The position numbers were made by a program, and so were the translations under genes. Below are positions 7,575 to 14,347 of a stretch of 14,399 nt of DNA, in pieces (position 1 is the first letter of the stretch; every line of letters begins with the position of its first letter). The stretch covers positions 1-14,399 of the forward strand of contig JBBQWN010000047.1 of NCBI GenBank assembly GCA_038210595.1, given 5' to 3'. The stretch comes from Glacieibacterium sp038210595 (GTDB taxonomy: Bacteria; Pseudomonadota; Alphaproteobacteria; Sphingomonadales; Sphingomonadaceae). Under the pieces are notes generated by a model. That model was not told the origin of the DNA. It saw only the letters and a program-made list of their open reading frames with translations, and ran no database searches.

Positions 7575-8921
7575 GTGAAGCCGCAGCGCGCGCGGTCGCT
7601 GACGCAGCGCATGATCCTGCTGGCGGCGGTGTGGATCATCCCGCTGCTGGCGATCGGCGGGGCGACGCTCGACCGGGTGCTTACCGACGCTGTCACGCGC
7701 AACTTCGATGGGCAGCTCGACTTCGCGCTCGATGCGATGATCGCCGCTGCCGACATCGGCCCGACGGGTGAAGTGCGCTTCACTCGTCCGCTCGGCGACC
7801 AGCGCTTTTCGGAGCCGTACTCGGGGCTTTATTGGCAGGTGTCCGCCAAAGGCCAGGAGGCGTTCGTATCGCGGTCGCTGTGGGACCGGACATTGGTCCC
7901 GAGCACCACCGATTGCCGCACCACCTGCCGCACCAACGACGCGCGGTTCAAGGACGAGCCGCTGCGCATGGTCGAGCGCGATGTCGCGCTGCCCGGCGCG
8001 CCGACTCGGTTCCATTTCCAGGTCGCGCAATCGACTGCCGATCTCGACGCGCAGATCGGGTCGCTGCGCTCGGTGCTGCTGTGGTCGCTGTCGATCCTCG
8101 GGCTGGGTCTGCTGGCGCTGGCGGCGCTGCAGTCGATCTACGGCCTGTGGCCGTTGCGCCGCGTCAGCCAGTCGATCGCGGCCATCCGCTCCGGCACCGC
8201 GACCCGCGTGCCTGAGGATTTCCCGCGCGAGATCGCGCCGTTCGTCGCCGAACTCAACGAACTGCTGCAGCACAACGACGAGCAGGCGGAGGCGGCGCGC
8301 CGCCATGCCGGTAATCTGGCGCACGCGCTGAAGACGCCGATGAGCGTTCTGCTCGGCGAGGCGCGGGCCGGCGCCCCCGATCTTGCCGCGACCGTCGAGA
8401 GCCAGACCGCGATCATGCGACGTCACGTCGATCACCACCTCGCCCGTGCCCGCGCCACCGGACGGCGCGCCGCATCGGCCTCCCGCGCCGACATCTGGCC
8501 TTCGTTGGAGGCACTCGCGCGCACCATCGCGCGCATCCACACCGGCCGTGGCACCGTCATCGACGTCGACGGCGACAAGACCCTGGCGTTCCGTGGCGAG
8601 AAGCAGGACCTCGAGGAGATGGTCGGCAATCTGCTCGACAATGCTGCGCTTTATGGGGGCGGGCGGGTGTTCGTCACTGTCTCGGCCACGGCCGGCAACG
8701 CGGTCATCCTGATCGAGGATGACGGCCCCGGAATTCCCGCCGACGAGCGCGAGCGTCTGTTCGAGCGTGGCGCCCGACTCGACACCGCGCAGCCCGGCAC
8801 GGGCCTCGGTCTCGCCATCGTCCGGGACGTGGCGGAGATCTACGGCGGCACGGTGGCGCTGGGCGAGAGCGAGGACCTCGGCGGGCTGGCGGTGACCCTG
8901 ACGCTGCCGGCGGCGGCCTGA
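7575..8921 (+). CDS. sensor histidine kinase
   Basis: This is a membrane sensor kinase for the preceding regulator. With the GTG at 7575 it has 448 residues: a first membrane helix about 13-31, a periplasmic domain about 32-165, a second helix about 166-189, a HAMP linker, then the H-box NLAHALKTP with the phospho-acceptor His250. The ATPase region shows the N-box LLDNAA (Asn356), the G1 box EDDGPGIP (381-388) and the G2 box GTGLGL (408-413). This is a PhoQ/QseC-like layout. The periplasmic part contains Cys114 and Cys118 (CRTTC), which could form a disulfide. The frame is open back to a GTG at 7494, which would overlap the regulator gene by 56 bases and add 27 low-complexity residues. I prefer 7575, although neither start has a strong ribosome site. 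Confidence 0.92.
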   Translation: MKPQRARSLTQRMILLAAVWIIPLLAIGGATLDRVLTDAVTRNFDGQLDFALDAMIAAADIGPTGEVRFTRPLGDQRFSEPYSGLYWQVSAKGQEAFVSRSLWDRTLVPSTTDCRTTCRTNDARFKDEPLRMVERDVALPGAPTRFHFQVAQSTADLDAQIGSLRSVLLWSLSILGLGLLALAALQSIYGLWPLRRVSQSIAAIRSGTATRVPEDFPREIAPFVAELNELLQHNDEQAEAARRHAGNLAHALKTPMSVLLGEARAGAPDLAATVESQTAIMRRHVDHHLARARATGRRAASASRADIWPSLEALARTIARIHTGRGTVIDVDGDKTLAFRGEKQDLEEMVGNLLDNAALYGGGRVFVTVSATAGNAVILIEDDGPGIPADERERLFERGARLDTAQPGTGLGLAIVRDVAEIYGGTVALGESEDLGGLAVTLTLPAAA

Positions 8922-8933
8922 GGGGCGGAGCGC

Positions 8934-9512
8934 CTAGTTTGCCGCCAACTGCCGCAGCTGACCCAGGACGGTTGCATCGGCGGCCGTGAAATTGGGGTCG
9001 CTTCGCGACTGCGCGACGAGCGCGTCGATCAGGGCCTGGATATTGGCTCGCACCGCCCCCTCGTTGGCGAGGGACAGGCGCTTCATGCCGACGAAGGCAT
9101 CTCCGAACTGAGCCGTGTACGGTGTCTCGATCAGCCGCTCGAACAACGGCGCTCCGCCGGTGGCCCGCACAAGCGTGTAGCGGACGCGCGCGGTGACGGT
9201 CATGCTGACCCCGGCCAGCGGCTGCCGCAGCTGCACCAACTCGGCGGTCAACTGATAGCGTGCATCGTCCTTGCCGAGGATGAGATGGACCGCGAGCGAC
9301 TGGCGCAAGGCCTCACCAAATGCGTCCGCCGACAGGCCCTGATCCCATTTCTTACTGGTGCCGCCGCCGGTCACGCCCTTAACCACGACGGCACCGCGCA
9401 GCGGCGAGGTCTCGGCGATGATGTTGGCCTGCGATACCGGGACGATCATCGCGCCCGGCGACGCCGCGCAGGCACCCAGCAAAACGCAGGTCAGGATCGG
9501 CGCAATACGCAT
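8934..9512 (-). CDS. putative lipoprotein, 192 residues
   Basis: This is a secreted lipoprotein of unrecognised family. The first 15 residues form a lipoprotein signal peptide ending in the lipobox LGAC with Cys15 as the acylation site, so the protein should be anchored in the cell envelope. The mature part contains alternating hydrophobic strands around 75-110 (YQLTAELVQLRQPL, VSMTVTARVRYTLV) and a helical C terminus. The pattern resembles small outer-membrane-associated assembly lipoproteins, but I cannot name a family. I choose the ATG at 9512 because GGGGG lies six bases before it; a TTG four codons further upstream (9524) would displace that ribosome site. The gene converges with the sensor kinase (12 bases apart) and diverges from another small lipoprotein gene. 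Confidence 0.78.
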   Translation of the reverse strand: MRIAPILTCVLLGACAASPGAMIVPVSQANIIAETSPLRGAVVVKGVTGGGTSKKWDQGLSADAFGEALRQSLAVHLILGKDDARYQLTAELVQLRQPLAGVSMTVTARVRYTLVRATGGAPLFERLIETPYTAQFGDAFVGMKRLSLANEGAVRANIQALIDALVAQSRSDPNFTAADATVLGQLRQLAAN

Positions 9513-9619
9513 GATTACCCCCAATTGTCGCCGCGCTCTAGCGGCGGGACTGCCGGCGCGTCAACCACTTGCCAGCGACGCAGCGTCCCGCCAGAAGGCG
9601 GCGCGAAACGGGGGGCGAA

Positions 9620-9943
9620 ATGCGCGTATCGATCGTCTTGATATGTCTGATTCTTTGCGCGTGCGGGGGCAGGGTCGCCAAACCCGTGGCGCTGTCGAAC
9701 GATTTTGACGCGCAGTTGAGCTGCGACCACCTTGCGGCCGAGCGGACCGCCAACCGGCGGCGGGTTGCCGACCTGACCCACGAAAAGGATCAGAAGCCTG
9801 GCTATAATATCGGCATCCTGCTGCTCTCGCCGCTTTTCCTCGACTTTTCGAACAGCGTGCGCACAGAACTGAAAGCGATCGCAGCGCGTGATCAGCGCCT
9901 GGACGAACTGGAGCGGGCGCATGCCTGCCCGGCGCCGCGATAG
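9620..9943 (+). CDS. putative small lipoprotein, 107 residues
   Basis: This is a short envelope protein of unknown function. Residues 1-15 are a signal peptide with a lipobox-like LCAC (Cys15 acylated). The mature part has a Cys at about 39, a charged helix (HLAAERTANRRRVADLTHE), a short hydrophobic stretch NIGILLLSPLFLDF near 69-82, and a second helix with TELKAIAARDQRLDELE. The frame is open from 9569, but the ATG at 9620 is chosen because GGGGGG precedes it at good distance and the signal peptide begins there. It stands divergently to the 8934-9512 lipoprotein with a 107-base spacer and converges with chorismate mutase three bases away. Confidence 0.72.
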   Translation: MRVSIVLICLILCACGGRVAKPVALSNDFDAQLSCDHLAAERTANRRRVADLTHEKDQKPGYNIGILLLSPLFLDFSNSVRTELKAIAARDQRLDELERAHACPAPR

Positions 9944-9946
9944 CCG

Positions 9947-10228
9947 CTAACCCTGCGCGGCGGCGGCGTGGTGGCGGATGACCTCGTCGATGATGAAGCG
10001 CAGGAACTTCTCGCTGAACTCCGGGTCCAGCTTGGCGGTAACGGCGAGCGCGCGCAGCCGGGCGATCTGCTCGGCCTCGCGGCCTGGGTCGGCGGGCGGT
10101 AGCCCGGCGGCGGCCTTGTAGGCGCCTACTTGCTGCGTCACCTTGAACCGCTCGGCGAGCAGGAACACCAGTGCCGCGTCGATGTTGTCGATGCTGTCGC
10201 GGAATCCGCCCAAGGTCTTGTCGGTCAT
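9947..10228 (-). CDS. chorismate mutase (AroQ type)
   Basis: This is a 93-residue all-helical AroQ-class mutase that converts chorismate to prephenate on the way to phenylalanine and tyrosine. The visible pattern fits the family active site: Arg10 in helix 1 (GFRDSIDNIDAALVFLLAERF), Arg27 and Lys38 in ERFKVTQQVGAYK, then Arg50-Glu51 in DPGREAEQI. The C-terminal helix FLRFIIDEVIRHH is typical of free-standing alphaproteobacterial versions. The ATG at 10226-10228 gives the usual N terminus. The frame stays open far upstream, but that part is antisense to the prenyl synthase gene and is not coding. It diverges from the prenyl synthase across a 75-base spacer that probably holds both promoters; no clear consensus boxes are seen. 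Confidence 0.9.
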   Translation of the reverse strand: MTDKTLGGFRDSIDNIDAALVFLLAERFKVTQQVGAYKAAAGLPPADPGREAEQIARLRALAVTAKLDPEFSEKFLRFIIDEVIRHHAAAAQG

Positions 10229-10303
10229 GCGGCCACTGTCGCGGCACCGTGCGGCAATCGCAAGGCTTGCGCTGCCTCCGTCCGCCGCTAAGACGCAGGG
10301 CCG

Positions 10304-11320
10304 ATGAGCGCGACCGTCCAGCCCCTGCGCCCCCGCGACCGCGCGCCGTCGCTTACCCCGCTGCTGACGATGTGCGCGCCGGGGCTGAACGCAGTCAACC
10401 AGGTCATCCTCGAGCGGATGCAGAGCAAGGTCGCGCTGATCCCTGAGCTCGCCGGCCATCTGATTGCCGGCGGCGGCAAGCGTCTGCGGCCGCTGCTGAC
10501 ACTCGCCTGCGCGCAGCTGTTCGATTACGCCGGCACCCGCCACCACAAGCTGGCGGCCTGCGTCGAGTTCATCCACACCGCGACGTTGCTCCACGACGAT
10601 GTTGTCGACGTGTCGGACCTGCGCCGCGGCAAGGCCACTGCCAACGTTATTTGGGGCAACTCGGCGAGCGTGCTGGTCGGCGACTTCCTCTTCAGCCGCA
10701 GCTTCGAGCTGATGGTTGAGGACGGCTCGTTGCGGGTGCTGCGGATCCTCAGCGGCGCCTCGGCGGTGATCGCGGAGGGAGAGGTGGCGCAACTGACCGC
10801 CCAGCGCGACGTTGAGACCACCGAGGAGCGCTACCTCGAGATCATCACCGCCAAGACGGCGGTGCTGTTCGCCGCCGCCTGTCAGATCGCCGCGGTGGTC
10901 GCCGAGCGTGGTCCCGCGCTGGAAGCGAGCCTCGAAGCTTATGGCCGCAACCTCGGCATTGCCTTCCAGTTGGTCGACGATGCCATCGACTATGTCTCCG
11001 ACGCCGGCACGATGGGCAAGGACGTCGGCGACGACTTCCGCGACGGCAAGGTGACCTTGCCGGTGATTCTGGCGCACGCCCGCGGCTCGCAGGACGAGCG
11101 CCGCTTCTGGCGCGATGCCATGCTTGGTCGTGCTGCGGGTGAAGCCGAGCTGGCGCGCGCTACCGCGCTGCTCCGCTCATCGGGTGCTATCGCCGATACT
11201 CTCGACCGTGCCCGGCTGTACGGTGCTCGGGCCATCGATGCCCTGGCGGCGTTCCCGCACGGGCCGCCGCGCGATGCGCTGGTCGAGACGGTCGAGTTCG
11301 CTATCGCACGGGCGTTCTAA
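10304..11320 (+). CDS. ispB: long-chain polyprenyl diphosphate synthase
   Basis: This trans-prenyltransferase extends farnesyl or geranylgeranyl diphosphate with isopentenyl diphosphate to make the isoprenoid tail of ubiquinone. Motifs in order are GGGKRLRP (56-63, diphosphate-binding Lys59/Arg60), the first Asp-rich motif DDVVD (98-102) and the second Asp-rich motif DDAID (225-229), followed by the GKDVGDD region. The residue five before the first Asp-rich motif is small (Ala93), which in this family permits long products. Octaprenyl or decaprenyl length cannot be decided from sequence, so ispB is used in the broad sense. At 338 residues it is of normal length. The ATG is preceded by CAGGG. 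The next gene, a complex I accessory subunit, follows after 18 bases on the same strand. Confidence 0.92.
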   Translation: MSATVQPLRPRDRAPSLTPLLTMCAPGLNAVNQVILERMQSKVALIPELAGHLIAGGGKRLRPLLTLACAQLFDYAGTRHHKLAACVEFIHTATLLHDDVVDVSDLRRGKATANVIWGNSASVLVGDFLFSRSFELMVEDGSLRVLRILSGASAVIAEGEVAQLTAQRDVETTEERYLEIITAKTAVLFAAACQIAAVVAERGPALEASLEAYGRNLGIAFQLVDDAIDYVSDAGTMGKDVGDDFRDGKVTLPVILAHARGSQDERRFWRDAMLGRAAGEAELARATALLRSSGAIADTLDRARLYGARAIDALAAFPHGPPRDALVETVEFAIARAF

Positions 11321-11338
11321 TCTGCTAGAGCGGCGGCT

Positions 11339-11617
11339 ATGCAGGCCCGCATCTATCAGCGCCCGAAAAGCTCGATGCAGTCGGGCAAGGCTCGCATCGG
11401 GCAATGGGTGATTGCGTTCGAGCGCCGCGAGCCGCAGCATCAGGATCCGCTGACGGGCTGGGCTGGTTCAGGTGATACCGCAACGCAGGTCGAGCTCCTT
11501 TTCGGCAGCTGCGAGGCGGCGGTCGCCTATGCGAAAGCGCGGGGCATGGCCTATGAGTTAGTGCCGCTGCCGCCCAAACAGCTCAAACTCCAGGCCTACG
11601 CCGATAATTTCAGATAG
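11339..11617 (+). CDS. NDUFS4-like complex I accessory subunit
   Basis: This 92-residue protein belongs to the ETC complex I conserved-region family, homologous to the mitochondrial 18-kDa/NDUFS4 subunit. The subunit stabilises the peripheral arm of NADH:ubiquinone oxidoreductase in alphaproteobacteria and mitochondria. Recognisable stretches are ARIYQRPKSSMQSGKA (3-18), DPLTGWAGSGDT (36-47) and the C-terminal YADNFR. It is full length and lacks any signal peptide, fitting a cytoplasmic-face subunit. It lies 18 bases after the prenyl synthase and directly before tRNA-Arg. In this lineage the gene is usually separate from the main nuo operon. Confidence 0.9.
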   Translation: MQARIYQRPKSSMQSGKARIGQWVIAFERREPQHQDPLTGWAGSGDTATQVELLFGSCEAAVAYAKARGMAYELVPLPPKQLKLQAYADNFR

Positions 11618-11632
11618 CGCCTAGTGCGACAC

Positions 11633-11709
11633 GCGCCCGTAGCTCAGCTGGATAGAGCACGGGACTTCTAATCCTGAGGCCGCTGGTTCGAGTCCAGCCG
11701 GGCGCACCA
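11633..11709 (+). tRNA. tRNA-Arg (anticodon TCT)
   Basis: This is a complete cloverleaf. The acceptor stem GCGCCCG (11633-11639) pairs with CGGGCGC (11699-11705), followed by discriminator A and an encoded CCA (11707-11709). The D stem is GCTC/GAGC. The anticodon stem CGGGA/TCCTG carries loop CTTCTAA with anticodon TCT at 11667-11669, reading AGA (Arg). The T arm is GCTGG-TTCGAGT-CCAGC. All bases needed for function are intact even though a mobile element borders its 3' end. Confidence 0.96.
11668..11709. other. probable attachment site (left junction of island) in tRNA 3' half
   Basis: The 3' half of tRNA-Arg abuts a recombinase gene with no spacer, the usual arrangement at the left end of an element integrated in a tRNA gene, where the incoming copy restores the tRNA. 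The exact core cannot be delimited because the right junction is outside the window. The bounds given are the part of the tRNA that the recombinase frame reads. This is inference from position. Confidence 0.5.
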
Positions 11710-13326
11710 TTTCTGGGCAAAAGTAAGAACTCTGCCGTCGGATGCCCTCTGGGCTCCGACGGCGTGCTCGAGCGCCTTTTTCGATCCTCGAATGGTCAGC
11801 CCGCTGGCCGAGAGCACGACATTGTCGATCAGCAGCCGGACGTAATCCTGGCGTAGCCCGAAGTCATGGCCGCGCAGCGCGGATCGCACCGTCTCTGAGA
11901 ACTTGGCCACGACCTCGGGTGTGATTCGCCGTGACGGTGTCGAGACGTGATCCTCGATCAGACGGATTTCGTCACCGCATCGCTTGATCGTTGACCGCGT
12001 CCTAGTCATCCGATCGGCCACGTCCGCGTCTTTGGGCGATGCGATGCCTGCTTCGATCGTTTCCCAGATCGCCGCGAGGGCCGCGTTGGCGCGCGTCTTT
12101 TCCGCACTTAGTCGGCCAAGATCGGCGCGCCTCTCTGCCGCCGCTTCGTCCGACTGCTCCAGTAATCCCGCGAGCAACGGCTCAATACGGCCCGGGGCCA
12201 ATATGAGCCGTTCGATGGCATCGAGAACTGCACCGTCAACGTCGGCCATTCTCCTCGCCTTTGCGCCACAGGCCTTTGCCGACTGCGTGCGTTTTTTCTG
12301 GCAGGTGTAATAGCGGTGCATTCCGCCCTTGCCGGTCATGAGGAGCAAGCCTGCTCCGCAATCATCGTGACCGCACGTGCCAATACCAGCCAGCAGCGTC
12401 GGTGAATTGACCGTTCGTGGTGCCGTTACCTTGGGATGGTTGTGAGCCAGACGGGCTTGCACCGCGTCAAAGTCCGCCTGTGACACAAGAGGCGGCACCG
12501 GGACCGCCACCCATTCTGAGGAGTCTCGAGGCTTCCCAGATCGGCTATCCTTCATGTTGTAGTAGTAGGTTCCGACATAGGCGTTGCGATGGAGAATGTC
12601 GCTGATCGTCGATGTTAGAAACGGCTTGTTTCGAATGCGGACGCCTTCATGGTTCAGCTTGGAAGCGATAGCCTTAAGCCCAGCAGGGCGGCACCCTGGT
12701 TCGCCGAACAGATAAAGCTGGAAGATGCGACGAACGATCGACGCCTCCGCAGCATCGATTTTCAACCTCTTCTTGTCCTTCTTGCCGACTCGCACAGCAA
12801 AGCAAGTCTCGTATCCAAATGGCGGCTTGGAGCCGTTCCACCACCCGGACGCCGCGTTGGCGATCATCATGGACTGGACCTGTTCACCGTTTGTCGTGGA
12901 CGCAAGCTCGTCCACCAGCCCAATGAGGCGGCGGGTGAAATTCGCCTCTTTCCCGGTGCCGTAATTTTGGGTCGCCGAGACAAACTCGACGCCAGCGGCT
13001 TCCAGGCGGCGGTAGTAGGTTTCTGAAAGATAGGAGTCCCGGAAGAAGCGAGACTGATTCAATACGACGACCACATCGAACGGGCGCGGTGTCAGTTCGG
13101 CATCAGCAGCCATCGTCTGCAACATCGGCCGCCGAGCGTTCGTCGCAGATGCGCCTTTCTCTCGATAGAAGTTGACCAGGTCCCAGCCTTTGCTGTCGCA
13201 GTATCGTTGCGCGGCGCTCCGCTGCTCGGCCAGCGACAGCGCGTTTTCTTCCTGATCCTTGGTTGACACCCTTTCGTAGCTGACCGCTCTCAGTCTAGGT
13301 GCCGGTGGTTGCGCCGAGAGCGACAT
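11668..13326 (-). CDS. large serine recombinase (integrase)
   Basis: This 552-residue site-specific recombinase should integrate and excise the element. The N-terminal resolvase domain holds the catalytic Ser21 in YERVSTKDQ, with active-site arginines expected among Arg66 and Arg93/Arg96 (NQSRFFRD). The recombinase DNA-binding domain follows (about 160-300, with PFGYE). A zinc ribbon uses Cys318, Cys323, Cys342 and Cys353, then comes a long coiled coil (about 390-460) and a C-terminal DNA-contact segment. The ATG at 13326 is chosen because GAGGT lies five bases before it; ATG 13338 would add four residues. The last 13 residues (540-552, WCARLDSNQRPQD) and the stop are encoded by the complement of the tRNA-Arg gene, so the C terminus depends on the insertion site. 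Codon use is less G+C-biased than the chromosomal genes, consistent with transfer. Confidence 0.93.
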   Translation of the reverse strand: MSLSAQPPAPRLRAVSYERVSTKDQEENALSLAEQRSAAQRYCDSKGWDLVNFYREKGASATNARRPMLQTMAADAELTPRPFDVVVVLNQSRFFRDSYLSETYYRRLEAAGVEFVSATQNYGTGKEANFTRRLIGLVDELASTTNGEQVQSMMIANAASGWWNGSKPPFGYETCFAVRVGKKDKKRLKIDAAEASIVRRIFQLYLFGEPGCRPAGLKAIASKLNHEGVRIRNKPFLTSTISDILHRNAYVGTYYYNMKDSRSGKPRDSSEWVAVPVPPLVSQADFDAVQARLAHNHPKVTAPRTVNSPTLLAGIGTCGHDDCGAGLLLMTGKGGMHRYYTCQKKRTQSAKACGAKARRMADVDGAVLDAIERLILAPGRIEPLLAGLLEQSDEAAAERRADLGRLSAEKTRANAALAAIWETIEAGIASPKDADVADRMTRTRSTIKRCGDEIRLIEDHVSTPSRRITPEVVAKFSETVRSALRGHDFGLRQDYVRLLIDNVVLSASGLTIRGSKKALEHAVGAQRASDGRVLTFAQKWCARLDSNQRPQD

Positions 13327-13873
13327 GTGAAACCTCATAAAAAGTGGTTTGGGTGGCGATGCATCGGTGTTGTCGGACCGCGTAGATTTGCGAACCGCCT
13401 ATGGCTCGAAGAGGGCGGGTAATAGCTTGCCTACAGCTCGAAAAAGAAAGGCGATCTCTTCCGGCATCACGCCGATGGATACAGGCAGACGGCAATCGAC
13501 TGTGAGCGATGTCGTGTCAGACATGTTCGCTGGAGGCGACGCGCACCGCCGACGACTGACATTCGCAACGGGTAGCCTCTTCACATCGCCTTTGATGACG
13601 GGTCGGGCGGCCTGGTTAGGCGTCTGAGTGGCATTGCCTGGCACGCACTGCGATGACTTTATCGATGTGCTTTTGGCTCGTGTGCCGGCAACTTTTGGCA
13701 GGACTCTGTCACTCGGCAGAACCGCGCACGCGTTGGAGACAGGGCCGGTTGACAGGTGCGTCGGCTCGTCGTGATTATGATCGTCGGCGTCCATGCGCAC
13801 TGCATGAGCGGTTGCAAGAACCGACGCAGAACGCGCGGTCGTGTATGGTGCCGATTTCTTCGATGTGTGTTGA
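13327..13873. other. gene-poor stretch between recombinase and insertion sequence
   Basis: About 550 bases contain no gene I can support apart from the doubtful frame at 13399-13800. They are visibly less G+C-rich than the chromosomal part. A 10-base perfect palindrome, CGATGCATCG, lies at 13357-13366, about 30 bases upstream of the recombinase ATG. It could belong to the recombinase control region. No promoter consensus stands out. Confidence 0.5.
13399..13800 (-). CDS. hypothetical protein, uncertain
   Basis: An open frame of up to 133 residues lies upstream of the recombinase on the same strand. It starts at GTG 13800 (or ATG 13794) with no visible ribosome site. Its first two thirds look non-coding in composition, while the last 41 residues, starting at an internal ATG at 13524, read like a real small protein (MSDTTSLTVD at the start, then PEEIAFLFRAVGKLLPALFEP). 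I recognise no family. Either a 41-residue protein (13399-13524) or the longer form is possible, or neither. Position 70 bases before the recombinase would suit a small accessory or regulatory protein, but that is speculation. Confidence 0.28.
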   Translation of the reverse strand: MRMDADDHNHDEPTHLSTGPVSNACAVLPSDRVLPKVAGTRAKSTSIKSSQCVPGNATQTPNQAARPVIKGDVKRLPVANVSRRRCASPPANMSDTTSLTVDCRLPVSIGVMPEEIAFLFRAVGKLLPALFEP

Positions 13874-13906
13874 TGAAGTAGCCCCCTAAATCGCCTGACC
13901 GGCCCT

Positions 13907-13924
13907 CACACTTATGGAAGTGTG
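13907..13924. repeat. hairpin near IS left end
   Basis: CACACTT (13907-13913) and AAGTGTG (13918-13924) form a perfect 7-base stem with a 4-base loop. It lies between the IS terminus and the orfA start and may be part of the terminal repeat or transposase-binding region, or may limit translation from outside transcripts. The role is inferred from position only. Confidence 0.5.
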
Positions 13925-13942
13925 TTGATTTGGCCGGACGTT

Positions 13943-14347
13943 ATGACCAGCACGTATGAGGATGGCGGCCGGGTTGGCCGGACGGATGTGCTCGGCGTCC
14001 AGCGCCGGAGGCGCTGGACGCCTGAGGAGAAGGTTCGGATCGTCGAGGAGACCTATCTGCCGGGCCACTCGGTGTCGCTGGTGGCCCGTCGTCACGGCAT
14101 CGCCGCCAACCAGTTGTTCGCGTGGCGCCGGTTGATGGCGCAAGGCGCGCTGACTGCGGCAGGTGCCGGCGAAGAGGTCGTCCCGGCGTCGCAGTACCGC
14201 GCTCTCGAAGGCCAGGTCCGCGAGTTGCAGCGCCTGCTCGGCAAGAAGACCATGGAGAACGAGGTCCTGCGCGAAGCCGTGACCCGGGCCGCAGGCCCAA
14301 AAAAACTGCTGTTGCGCTCGAGCTCGTGGCCGGAGGGCGCACTGTGA
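13943..14347 (+). CDS. IS3-family transposase subunit OrfA (IS2 group)
   Basis: This 134-residue OrfA is the DNA-binding half of the transposase. A helix-turn-helix occupies about residues 22-65 (RRRRWTPEEKVRIVEETYLPG, then VSLVARRHGIAANQLFAWRR). A leucine-zipper-like helix follows with VRELQRLLGKKTMENEVLREAV, a stretch I recognise as nearly identical in type to IS2 OrfA, which also shows the GEEVVPAS-like segment. It starts at ATG 13943; an earlier ATG at 13922 lies inside the hairpin region. After residue 119 the frame reads an A7 run, beyond which the OrfA tail (LLLRSSSWPEGAL) is short and atypical, as expected when a share of ribosomes shift to orfB. Confidence 0.88.
   Translation: MTSTYEDGGRVGRTDVLGVQRRRRWTPEEKVRIVEETYLPGHSVSLVARRHGIAANQLFAWRRLMAQGALTAAGAGEEVVPASQYRALEGQVRELQRLLGKKTMENEVLREAVTRAAGPKKLLLRSSSWPEGAL
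14299..14305 (+). other. probable programmed -1 ribosomal frameshift site
   Basis: Seven consecutive A bases are read by orfA as the end of CCA followed by AAA-AAA. A -1 slip on A-AAA-AAA continues into an open frame that runs to the end of the window and reads like the N terminus of OrfB. IS3-family elements use such A-rich heptamers to make the OrfAB fusion transposase. Confidence 0.65.

Noticed and set aside
7506..8540. 344-codon minus-strand frame inside the sensor kinase gene
   Set aside because: It is a shadow of the kinase, whose H, N and G boxes are unambiguous.
10267..10294. Possible sigma-70 promoter TTGCGC-N16-TAAGAC before the prenyl synthase gene
   Set aside because: The start site it implies would leave almost no leader before the ATG at 10304 and would make the CAGGG ribosome site useless; the match is weak.
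10229..11077. Long upstream extension of the chorismate mutase frame
   Set aside because: It is antisense to the prenyl synthase gene, His/Arg-rich in the manner of a G+C-rich shadow frame, and the 93-residue form is the normal enzyme length.
11671..11709. RLDSNQRP-like C-terminal peptide as a conserved protein motif
   Set aside because: It is simply the complement of the tRNA-Arg 3' half; many ORFs next to tRNA genes end in this peptide. It is not evidence for protein function.
13349..13627. 92-codon plus-strand frame opposite the hypothetical gene
   Set aside because: It has no ribosome site, no recognisable protein character, and its start overlaps the recombinase control region.
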